The notes under the pieces: generated by a model
Told to the model about the DNA's origin: nothing
The model's input: only the letters and a program-made list of their open reading frames with translations
Databases searched by the model: none
Translations under genes and position numbers: made by a program
NCBI RefSeq assembly: GCF_027942865.1
Contig: NC_134514.1
Coordinates: forward strand, 5,231,465-5,295,464
Source of the DNA: Odontesthes bonariensis
Taxonomy: Eukaryota > Chordata > Actinopteri > Atheriniformes > Atherinopsidae
DNA length: 64,000 nt
Direction: 5' to 3'
Shown: one piece after another, positions 31,051-49,792 of the stretch
Numbering within the stretch: the first letter of the stretch is position 1
Layout of the letters: each line of letters begins with the position of its first letter

Positions 31051-31990
31051 AAATAAGGAGCATAACCCAACTCTAGCTAGTGTAAGAGGAGATTTATTTT
31101 GGTGTGAATACATATTCAGCAGATTGCCTTATTTTGCAGTGTTCATTATTTTGAGTCCACATAATTTAACTAATTGTTTCTACATTTATAGATATTATAT
31201 TCTGCTGCTTAAGTGTCATCTGGAACTATATAACATGGCGCACTTTACGTGCAGGTAATGTGAGTGATGGGTAAGATTGGCGGAGTGATATGTAAGGTGT
31301 GAGAGGTGACGTTTTGTTTTTGGTCGGACATTAAAGTGGATCGAGTTGTACGGCCGAAGTTGTCCTCGTGCTCGTACTTTACCCACAGCCCTCCGATAGT
31401 TTATGTGAGACAATAATTCAAACATCCAAAACCCGGTCTTACACTATAATCGAAGTAATCTCATCATGCAGACCCAAAGTGAGACTTTTATTGCTGAGTC
31501 CTCTCTTTTTATATGTATTTTTCTTTTTGTGTATATCATAATTATTGATGCTCTATTTCCTGTTAAAATGCTTTCTTACACATTAAAAATAAATGTCATC
31601 TGTTTTAAAATAAAAAAAACAAGAACTGAAACCTTGAAAGAGAATTGGTCATTTTATTTAGACAAAGCTCTCTGCCATCTTCCCTTAAGTGTGAAATGTT
31701 TTATCTCCTTTTTTTTGTTCATGTCATACTTAAAAAGTGATTAAAATGAGATTAATCTAAAAAAAAAAAAAAGGTTGAACTGGAATATTGACCAGAGTGA
31801 GATAATAATGATTTATCCAGCCTGAGCCGTTTAAAATGGACTCATGATGACACTGACTGCTTCGTGGATTATTGTTTGTAATCCTTCAGATCCAACCTGA
31901 ACCACGAGACACCTTTGGCATCTGTGTTCTGTTGGCACAAAGGAACAAATGCACCACAGAGATAAAAATCAGGCCGTTAACTTTTCATTA
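31051..31990. other. Intergenic
   Basis: AT-rich sequence without a supported gene or recognisable repeat. Confidence 0.5.
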
Positions 31991-31992
31991 TG

Positions 31993-32740
31993 CTAAGCAG
32001 CTTTAAAGGGAATATCTGCTCTGAGCTGCTTTATTCTCCAGCACAGCCTGAACCCTCTCAGACGAGCTTTCTGTCCTCTCTTTAAGGAGTCTTCAGGAAT
32101 AGTTCTCCAGGCTTCTTGAAGGACATCCCAAAGCTCTTCTTTGGATGTGGGCTGCCTTTTGTTGCGTTCTCTGCCAACATGATCCCACACTGCTTCAGTA
32201 ATGTTGAGCTCCGGGCTCTGGGGAGGATTCATCCCTCCATCAGACCTGCTGCCACTGATTTTCAGCCCACTTCTTGTGTCCTTTGGCACAGCTCAGCCTT
32301 TTCTCCCTGTTTCCCTTCCTTAAGAACGGCTTCTTGACAGCCACCCTTCCATGGAGCCCATTTCTGATGAGGCTTGGGCCAACAGCAGATGGATCAGCTG
32401 AAGGTCCAGATGCATCTCTCAGCTCCTGTGTCAGGTCTTTGCTGGATGTTTTCCTCTTTCTTAAGGACATCACTTTCAGATCCTGTTCATCTGCTGTAGA
32501 TAGTTCTTTAGGCCTGACACTTCTTCTTCTGTCCTCCACTTGTCCAGTTTCCTCAAATGTTTTAAGGACACACTGCACACCATGCTGAGATATGCCAAGT
32601 TTTCAGCAAACAGCTCTTTGGGAATCACCTTGTTGCTGCAGAAATCCTGTTTTCTGTCTGTCACACTGTGTTATCTTTGCTGGTTTTCACACATGCAGCT
32701 AAAGAAATGGGAACAAATCTTAATTCCAGCCTAAAACCCA
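31993..32740 (-). mobile_element. Tc1-like element, same deletion derivative
   Basis: It is nearly identical to 2400-3080, including the exact internal junction that removes the transposase catalytic middle (the minus strand passes from HKKWAENQW into the frame carrying PPQSPELNITEAV). It is broken after 32730. Confidence 0.8.
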
Positions 32741-33054
32741 CAAAGAGCCTCTAGATTATTCATTTCTGGTGGCATAAAACAGTTTAATCATTTAATTTAT
32801 ATTAATTGTTCCATAATTAGTCATTAGATTATATCTTATATTCCTTTTTAAAGCTTTAAATTGAATCTTATTTACTTTTTCTTGATGTTGAACAACATAT
32901 AATTCTTATTATTGTCTATTTTTTTCTACTTTTAGACGTGATAACGTTCATTTTTTTGGGATTAGGATTTTTTTTAAACTGAATTTCTTATATTAATTGG
33001 ACTCTTTTGGGAACTGAAAGCAGTTTTAAATGTAAATGTACAACAAAGTTGAAA

Positions 33055-34150
33055 CTATGAAGCTGTTTTTCAGAGATGCAACTAAAGAAATGGGAACAAA
33101 TGATGTGTCTCTGTGACAGGCTGCTGGGAACAAAGTGCCTAAAGATCCAGTTTAAAACGGCTTCTTTGCTAAGTTGTCTGTTCTGTGTGGACACAACACT
33201 GGTTCATCCCTTGAGTTAGGAGCCTTTTTCCTGCCTGAATGGTTCACAGCTCAGAGTTAAGTGGCTTAACAGAGAAAAACACATTCCTCTGAAGATGCTC
33301 AGGTACAAGGACTGGACTGAAGATGAGGGAAGAAGCAGAAAATGTCCAAAGAAAAACTCTTTTTCATCTTTTTCCTGACAGTATTCATGTCCCAACATCT
33401 TATGGGTGACTGTAACTACAGAAAACATGTGATTTAAAGTCGATGCCATCGTGTAGGAACACGTATGAAGATGATGAGTCAACTGAAGCTGCATCTCTGC
33501 AGGAAACAGTAAGTACACTGGAAAAAATCAAAGTCTTACCAAGTATATTTGTCTCATTGAGTATCTCTTTACACTTAATATAAGACACAACTGCCTAACA
33601 AGTACCATTTCAGCCAGATATAGGGACATGTTTGAAGACAATACATCTGGAATATCTTGTTAAATGAAAAAGTCTTGAAAACAAATTGTTTTGAGTCATA
33701 TTTCATATGAAACAAGCTTTTTTTTTTCATTTGAAGAGGTTTTCAAATTAATTTCAAGATCACTTTTAACTCAAAAGTCCTAAATATCACATCTTATTTC
33801 AAGAAATCTTGACGAGCCGATTTTCACTAGTTCCATTGGCAGATTTATTTGCTTATTTCAAGAAAAAAACGTCTTGTATTTCTTGTTTTTTAACTTATTT
33901 TTGGAGGGGCATTTTTTCCAGTGTAAGTAGAAACATGAAAACAACACTGGTTCATCCCTTGAGTTAGGAGCCTTTTTCCTGCCTGAATAGTTCATAGGTC
34001 AGAGTTAAGTGGCTTAACATTCCTTTAAAAAATGATCAGGTACAAGGACTGGAGTGAAAATGAGTAAAAAATGTCCAAAGAAAACCCTCCAGAAATCCTG
34101 GAGAACTCTGCAACTCCCAGGTGTAAATGATGCTTTAAAGGTTTTCAGCT
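33055..34150 (-). mobile_element. Tc1-like terminal region interrupted by a MITE
   Basis: 33060-33300 matches 3070-3250 and 33940-34150 matches 3190-3390 of the axl-intron copy. A CACTG-MITE (33516-33923) and unrelated sequence lie between. No transposase frame remains. Confidence 0.6.
33516..33923 (-). mobile_element. CACTG-MITE
   Basis: It runs from CACTGGAAAAAATCAAAGTC to GGGGCATTTTTTCCAGTG. TAAGTA occurs immediately outside both ends; only the inner TA is expected as target duplication. Confidence 0.9.
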
Positions 34151-34601
34151 TGACTGTTTATTTCGGTTAGAAATGTGTCTTTGTGTGATTATTTACACCC
34201 TTGTCTCAACAAGATGCATCTTGTTTTTTTTGTTTTTAAAAAGAACAAAAGAAACTTGTACTTTTATATAAATTTCTTTCTCCCTCCCAGTCACCCTAAA
34301 CTTTTCCTCACAATGAGATGCACACCAGTCTGTAACGTGATAGGCTGCAGGTCAGGTGACCGGTCAGGCTGTGTGTCGGGCTGTCAGTGTGTTGATGCAT
34401 GTTCGGCCGGATCGCTGCCTGGTGGCTGATCAACAGAGTAACTGTGTGTGTCACACTGTGGGGATCACTGTCAGGACGGTGGCAGAAGCACGTCAAGAAT
34501 CCACTAAATTACTTCACGTATCAGCTGTCATGGCAGGTTTTAATTAACCGTAATTAAAACTCGCTTGAGTCGAGAGGTGAAACATAAAGTGCACAACATT
34601 A

Positions 34602-34607
34602 TTTAAT
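34602..34607 (-). terminator. Possible poly(A) signal of the CDKL gene
   Basis: The minus strand reads ATTAAA about 320 bp beyond the CDKL stop codon. It is a common variant signal. No AATAAA is nearer. Confidence 0.3.
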
Positions 34608-34924
34608 GAACTTTAGTGTATAATACAACATGAACAGGATGTTACTGAATCTACTCTCCAGATATTTCTATCATGTATGAGAAGAAAAACATAAAAAAGA
34701 TGGTTTACTTTAATCTTAAAGTGCGAACCTAAACAGGGATGAGTTAGCGTCAGATGTGCCAGAAAACAATCATTTGAGTCTGATGGCACACGGATTACTG
34801 TTTTACATCTTTTTTAAAGAATCTCTGCAGAAGTGATCCCAGAATTTAACTTTTCTTCGACTACATGGACTGCATAACGCACAGAACGGGCCCGTCTCTC
34901 TGTCCTCAGCCACAGCTTTAGGTG

Positions 34925-43127
<8,203 letters not shown>

Positions 43128-43261
43128 TCACACTCTCACCACTTTAATCCAATTTTCTAAAAAAAAGAAAAGCAATATATCAAAAAGAGGGGAGAACAGG
43201 GATATATACTTTTATATTTTCACTTAATTCACAGACTAATTTAAGCATGATAACTATCTTT

Positions 43262-43560
43262 TAACAAATCAGAATCAGAATGCCTTTATTGTCATTGTAC
43301 ATGGTACAGCGAAATTTAAAGCCACCAAAACAGTGCAAAGAGAAAAATAAAAACATTAAAAAATACATAAGTATGTACAAAAAGGGAAGGGTGTAAGATG
43401 CAACAGTTTTTTGTTACGGTAAATAGAATAAATAAAATGTGGTGTTAGTGGTGATATGGATATATTGCACACAACAGTTTTTGGCCATAATTTTGAATAT
43501 TGCTCAAGAATAGGGAATTGTCCAAAGGGATGATCAGTGAGTGTCAGAATTGAGACTTGA
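43262..43560 (-). mobile_element. LINE 3' end
   Basis: It starts ATCAGAATCAGAATGCCTTT, then ATTGTCATTGTACATGGTAC, a standard fish LINE 3' end read on the minus strand. A plus-strand counterpart ends at 51059. Confidence 0.5.
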
Positions 43561-44502
43561 TACTATGTAACAAATATAGCAAAATATTATTTGTTTCCAT
43601 TAAATAAAAGATTGAAAAGACACTAAAAAGTCAGATTATCTCACTGTATTGCAAAAAAAGGCACAGGTAAGTATAAATAACATTGCAGTAGTCTCTAATG
43701 GTGGTCCTTGAGTTATTCTTTTGTTACTGTTGTTGGAAATGTTCAAGATTTGTTATATTAGGTCTCCAACAACCCTTCGATTTTTCATATTTCCCTCCAA
43801 GCAGCCAGACTTTCTTACAATCTTTTGAAGTTGTCCTCCGGGCTTTCTCGAGGTCTTTCTAAGTTAAAAGAGGTGACAGTGCGAACCACCACACCACCGT
43901 GCAGCCCCAACAATGAAAGCCTTTATTTCCTAACAGGAGCAAAGGCCTTTCTCAGCCACTTTAACACGAAACACTATCCAAACACAGTAACTACATAATC
44001 AGTTGTCTGTGTTAATGTCCAACCATTAACAGACACAAATGACAGCAGAAGAAAAATTGCATTTTTCCACAAAGTTATTTCTAATCCTGCTTTTGCTTAT
44101 TTGCCAACTGTCTCCCCAATTAAAATAAACGTTGTTATCTCACAGTGAGGGTTATTATTCAGAATTAAGTGTGCAGACATTCACTCACTCAGTCTGAAAG
44201 CCTCTTCAGCTCAGCAGCGGGTCTATGGAGTCCATTAAAAGTCAAGTACAACATTTCCCTCTCTGGTCTTAAAATGATTATTATTTAATCTAGTGTGTCT
44301 GTCTCTTTGACTCTATTCGCTCCCTGTGCTGTCTGCTCGGGCGGTGCGTCACTACCTGGTAACCCCGTCTGGTTATTTTTTTTCTCCCTCTGAGCACCGT
44401 CCGCTAACTAAAAGTAAATATCAGGTCATTTTCATTGAAACGACGCCTCTGGCGTTCATAAAGGCGACAATAACGAGTTGCAAAGTACGACGTTTAACTT
44501 AC
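43561..44502. other. CDKL 5' UTR intron
   Basis: No exon or known repeat is seen. It should be the intron between the UTR exon at 44503 and the first coding exon. Confidence 0.4.
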
Positions 44503-44600
44503 CTCTTTCAAAAAGCGTTAAAAAAAAGCGACAAAAATACGGCGCTCATTCAGGATGCAAATTCACAAAGCGGGCTACGCAAGTTAAAACACGCATGGGC
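44503..44600 (-). other. Probable 5' UTR exon of the CDKL gene
   Basis: The minus strand has a perfect donor (GAG then GTAAGT) with the exon edge at 44503, matching the upstream-exon requirement set by the acceptor at 43095-43096. The right limit is approximate, placed just downstream of the X-box. No start codon is expected in it. Confidence 0.45.
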
Positions 44601-44613
44601 ATACACGATCGTT

Positions 44614-44627
44614 GTTACCATGGAGAC
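44614..44627 (-). promoter_or_regulatory. X-box (RFX ciliary site) of the CDKL gene
   Basis: GTTACCATGGAGAC fits the RFX X-box consensus RYYNYY-N2-RRNRAC at every position. It lies just upstream of the predicted UTR exon of a kinase whose family is ciliary, which is where RFX sites are expected. Function is inferred. Confidence 0.55.
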
Positions 44628-46180
44628 AGGTAACCAACCGGACAAGTGGGTAAAAGACCGATGTTTTTAACAGTTAGCTTGTAGCCTAGCATAACATTTG
44701 ATTCGATTTTGACCATATTCCATTTTTCTTTGGAAATATAATTAATGAGAATTAATACTGGAAACTTTTCGAGATAATGTAGAGTTAATGTACTTTATCG
44801 CATTCAACCCACTTGCCCATTTATTTATTTATTTAAATTTATTTATTTAAAGTAAAACATTGGTGAGCCAAGACGTGCCAGATAATTTACAGCCAACAAT
44901 AAAGAAAATTATAAATCACTATACTAATCTACTTACACAAAGCCTATATGTTCTGGTGTACTTGTATTAATTTCTGCTTATTTTTTAAAAACGTTTGAAT
45001 TATTTCAGTTAAGAGAAGGTCAAGCAGAATTTCTATGACATCCACAGCAAGTCAGCTCCTTCAAAAGCCAGATATCAGTAGTCAAGATGAGAAATTAAAC
45101 ACACATTACATTATTTTAGCAGAGGATCTGGCCCAAGACACTTTGGCATGTAAACCTGGGAGGTTGGGGATCCAACCAGTAACCTTACAATGAAAAAACA
45201 ACCACTTTACCTCCTGAGATACAACCATTACAACAAAGAGCCTGTACACATCAATCTTAATATGGCCTTCTGAAATTGAGGAAAATGCCACTTAACATTT
45301 ACCTTTTCCCATCAAGTACAAAAAAGTAGTTAAGTAGTGTCTATTCTGTTTGAAAAATGTGGAAAAATGCACAAATATGCAGGTTTGTAAATGTAATTTC
45401 AAGTGCTTGCTGAGGGGGTGAATGTAGGGATTCTCTCTGAGATTAATATTATATATTGAGTCAAATTGAAATTAATTTTAATGTATCAAACAACACAAAA
45501 AGTAGTGGAGTTCAGCCTTGATTATAGTTCTAATCCAAATAAGGTAAATATTTTTTACCCAGTGGAAACAAAAAAGTGACAGGATCACGTCACTCTGCCA
45601 CATAAGTAACAGACGAACTCTGATGTGTTAACGTGATTTATGGACGATCTGATCTCTCTGTTGACTGCGAGTACGCCCCTGCCTGTCGTCCTCCTACAGA
45701 GGCTCCGCTGTTTCCCACTGCTTCTCTGTGAATGATGGGAAAGCAGTCTGTGTTGCACTCTGTGCTCAGACACACTCAGGCACCTTGAGGTTCTGGCATG
45801 GAGGCCTTGTGGTGAGGGGTATGAAATGCCCCACAGGAGACCGGTCAGACAGCTTGGTTGTACGGCGTCGGTGTGACATGTGGTTGCCTTGTTCGGAGGC
45901 CCATGCACTTGTGATGTGTTGGCATAGCAAAATGTAACACTTCTTTTTTGTGGTTTTCTATATCAACGTTTTGTTTTGTATGGGATTTGCCCTTTCAGAC
46001 AACATTAATGTTATTCAGAGTACAGCTCGGGTTAGAATAGTTCTTATGATTGCATCAACAGCATGGTAACCAAGAAAGGAGAGAAGTTCTGTGTATACAC
46101 AAAACTCCTCCCATCCTTTTTTATTGCTTTCATTTTCATTGCGTCAATTGTTTTGGATAGAAGTGCCTGCTGCAATGATG
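44628..46180. other. Intergenic, CDKL to tgfb1
   Basis: No gene is supported. Open frames at 45585-45937 have no recognisable motif. Confidence 0.45.
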
Positions 46181-46327
46181 CACTGGAAAAAATGCCCCTC
46201 CAAAAGAAGTAAAAAACAACAAATACAAGACGTTTTTACTTGAAATAAGCAAAAAAAAAAAATCTGCCAATGGAACTAGTGAAAATCGGCTTGTTAAGAT
46301 TTCTTGAAATCTATTTTTTTTCCAGTG
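46181..46327 (+). mobile_element. CACTG-MITE, internally deleted
   Basis: CACTGGAAAAAATGCCCCTC at the left, then a jump from TTTCTTGAAATC to the right end TTTTTTTTCCAGTG. Only 147 bp remain. Confidence 0.85.
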
Positions 46328-46370
46328 TAGGAATGCATCCCAGCTTCAGTTTAGTGTTTCTCCGTTTAAA

Positions 46371-46630
46371 TTACCAGGTATATTTGTCTCATTTCTAGTC
46401 AAATATCTCATTACACTTAATATAAGACACAACTGCCTAACAAGTACCATTTCAGCCAGATATAGGGACTTGTTTGAAGACAATACATCTGGAATATGTT
46501 GTTAAGTGAAATCTTGACAAGCCGATTTTCACTAGTTCCATTGGCAGATTTGACTGCTTATTTCAAGCAAAAACGTCTTATATTTGTTGTTTTTTTTAAC
46601 TTATTTTTGTAAGGGCATTTTTTTCCAGTG
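46371..46630 (-). mobile_element. CACTG-MITE, 5' truncated and internally deleted
   Basis: It starts inside the family at TTACCAGGTATATTTGTC and joins AATATGTTGTTAAGTGAAA directly to TCTTGACAAGCCGATTTTC. It ends GGGCATTTTTTTCCAGTG. Confidence 0.85.
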
Positions 46631-46932
46631 CTAAAGTGGGAGATTACTCCCCCGTTTTGCTAAAGTCAGGGTCCCCTCGTCTTTTAGGGATCGAATATTC
46701 ATCTAGTCGTCCTAAAGGCCCCCAATGCAAGATGTGAAAAGCTTCATGTCCAGTTCCCCTTGACCCCCAAAGAAAGGGGGTACTTTACCTGCCTGCAAAA
46801 TAAAGGGCCATGTGGAGAAATTGGGACTGTGCTCTAGAAACTAAACTGTGTTTAGGATTAATACCCAGTGATCAACCCAGACTTGTTATTGCATTATCGC
46901 CACAAGGAAAAGCACTCCAGTAAACACTGTGA

Positions 46933-46948
46933 CCACCAGATGGCAGTG
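46933..46948 (+). promoter_or_regulatory. CTCF-like motif
   Basis: CCACCAGATGGCAGTG is a full match to the CTCF core CCASYAGRKGGC. It lies between the CDKL gene and tgfb1. Occupancy is inferred only. Confidence 0.45.
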
Positions 46949-47541
46949 TGTGTCCATTAAAGCACACACTGTACATTGAAACATAGTTGTTGACATTAGA
47001 TGGCGATCATCATGGTATTCACACGCTTTAAAGGTAATCAGAGATGATGATAAGATAATAAGATAATAAACACCATTGTTTCTTTGTGTGAATCAAGGCT
47101 GTTGGACTTTTTCAGGGGAATTTTGAGCTTTGAGTTTCGTGATGGTAAATCCCACCGTTTAATGAATAGCCTATTCTCTGTAGGAATTGATACCCATTGG
47201 AGTTTTTTTTTTTTTTTAACATTCTAAGACCAAAGACTGCTGTAATAATTCTTTACTTCAACCTTCAGACACAGACACAAAGACTGAAACCATCACTGGT
47301 TTTGTTTTAGTCTAGCCCTCCTTTTGAAAATATACAATCCGACCTCTAAAAAGCACCCAGACCTAAGACAGCACGCCACACAGCCCAGCCCTGTTGGCTC
47401 TTCATCCCATGAAATCCAGCATTCTACTTTTAGATTTGCTTGCTCTTTTTGGCCTGGCACCTTCGCAGCCACCAGGTAAATGTGGCAGCCAGTTGGTGAG
47501 ACTCTTGTATCGTGCACGGCCTCGGTAGCAGACATGGTGTG

Positions 47542-47950
47542 CACTGGAAAAAATCTAAATCTTACCAAGTGTATTTTTCTCACTGAGTATCTCATTACAC
47601 TTAATATAAGACACAACTGCCTAACAAGTACTATTTCAGCCAGATATAGGGACTTGTTTTAATACAATACATCTGGAATATCTTGTTAAGTGAAAAAGTC
47701 TTGAAAACATCTTGTTTTGAGTCATATTTCACATTAAACAAGCTTTTTTTTTTACATTTGAAGAGATTTTTAAGCTAATTTCAAGATCACTTTTATCTCA
47801 AAAGTCTTGAATATCACATCTTATTTCAAGAAATCTTGACAAGCCGATTTTCACTAGTTCCATTGGCAGATTTTTTGCTTATTTCAAGCAAAAACGTCTC
47901 GTATTTGCTGTTTTTTTCAACTTATTTTTGGAGGGGCATTTTTTCCAGTG
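47542..47950 (-). mobile_element. CACTG-MITE
   Basis: It begins CACTGGAAAAAATCTAAATC and ends GGGGCATTTTTTCCAGTG. TG stands outside both ends. Confidence 0.9.
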
Positions 47951-49792
47951 TGAGAGAGCTGGTGCCACTAAAGTCAGTCAGCTTATTCAGCTCTTGGCTT
48001 CTTGACATGCACAGAAGTCAGGCAGCAGAGCTCTGTTGAGTTGCAGATGTTTTACACTGTGGCCGTTACCCTCATTTCCTGGGCGGAGAGTTCTTTGCTC
48101 TATTAGACGACTAACAGGAACAAGAGGGGGGAGAAAAAAAGAAGAGCTAGAAGCGGAGAGGCAGAAAGGGTGTGCAAGTTATCCGAGCTTAGAGCGCCCA
48201 CAAATCACTTTGTCGCCACCAAAGTTGACAGGCAGCAGGAGAGAGGCAGAGTCAAATAGGGGTGTGCGCCGGGAGTTCAGTCAGTGGAGACTCAAAGGAG
48301 AAGGTGTGAGGAAGCTGAGGGCAGAAACGAGGTGACACCGATGGATGGATAGAGGGAAGAGAAGAAATCCAGTTCCCAACAGGGTGCAGGCAAAGAGGGA
48401 CGGTGACTCCTTTTACTTCTGTGGTTCACTGCCGCTCTGTCTGGATGGTACTCATGCAAAGAGGTGTGTCACTCTTCAAAATCTAACACTCGAGGACTCT
48501 TTCCTTAAAATATTAAGTTTTAAACTTCTGATACTAGACCTGCTGGGGCTATTTTAATCTCAGGGAGAGTACGCTCGTGCATTGTTGTGTGTTTGAGAAT
48601 GAAAGGACGGATAGAGAGGCAGCTGCTCCGTCAGTGAGGGAGGCATGAGTTAGAGGTGTTGAAAGCCCTTTCTGTTGGAGCAAAGAGATCACATGCTGTT
48701 AACGGTAAAAAAGAGGTAGTCACAGCACAGAGCTGTGCATGTCTGTCACATGTTTTTTAGTCAGGGTATGCAGAAGTTTTGGACTGATCTAAAATTAGTT
48801 GGTAAAGTTCTGTTTAAATACAACAACATTCTTATTTTTGCCCTACTCTGGGCTCATTTAAAGCCCTTGAAAGTTGTCTGAGCTAAAAAAAAAAAAAGGA
48901 AGCCAGAGGTCATCTGATCAAAACTTCCCAAACCGAGAAATAAGAAAGCCTTTTTTTTGTTGTTGTTGTTGTTGAGGCTTTTCAGAGGAAGTTTGACTTG
49001 TTGGTTATAAGTTATTGGTGAAAACACCTTGTTGGTGAAGCAGGACGGGGAGCAGTGTCTTTAAAAAAAAAGCTGCAACGCAGAGCCAAGCTGGGCTCTA
49101 CCAACAACAGTCATCATCCTGCTGATTGGTGTACAGCTCTATTCACATTTGCCTGGCTTGCCCCGGGGGACGTGTAATGAGACACTGCTTTGAGCTGACA
49201 CGTGGAGAAGTATAAACTTGCTCTGAATAAGACAGGGTTCAGTTTAATTTTTGCAAGTGGAGGCTTGAAAACATATCAATCACAAGTTTGTCTGTGGGTA
49301 CAGAAACCCAGACTGTGGACTATCTGAGTGCTCTCGCGTTGTTTTGGACTCATGGGAGCTGAGGAGAGCTTTTAAGTCGCGGTGGGCCACGGTCTGTGTT
49401 CATGCCTGTTTAGGGTTTTCTTTCAGGGTTTGACAGCTCCGCTCTGGACTCTCTTCAGAGTGTGGGACGTCATTAAGTCACCTGTGTGGCTGACTCAGAG
49501 GCTGGCTCATCGCTCAGTGTCTGTCCGCCTACTACGACTCTCTCCACCTGCTTCCATGCAAAGAAGACGCAGGAGTTAGGTGCTTTTCACAGCAGCTGTG
49601 GCTCCAGTAGTTTGTGTGAATTTGCAGGACTCTCCACACTGCTGCATTTGTTTTGTTGTGTGTAAACACCTTGCGTCAGTCACACCTCTCCTCGGAGTGA
49701 TTCACTGCTCCCTAAGCATCCCGGCTGGAGGCAGGCAGTGAGGGAAAGAGAACCAAAAACACATAAAGCGGTTGAACTGTGAGGTTGTCAAG
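47951..49792 (+). promoter_or_regulatory. tgfb1: tgfb1 upstream region and probable 5' UTR
   Basis: No coding exon is seen. The region is relatively unique compared with its surroundings and leads into the tgfb1 start codon. TGFB1 genes have long 5' UTRs, so part of this is probably transcribed. No TATA box or start site can be fixed. Confidence 0.35.

Noticed and set aside
33924-33960. CACTGG at 33943 as another MITE end
   Set aside because: It is part of Tc1-related sequence (ACAACACTGGTTCATCCC) and lacks the following A-run of the MITE.
45585-45937. Overlapping open frames on both strands
   Set aside because: No family motif, no codon-use signal I can see, and no neighbouring exons.
49772-49792. 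Upstream TTG start for tgfb1
   Set aside because: It is not an ATG. The signal peptide starts at ATG 49793, which has good context.
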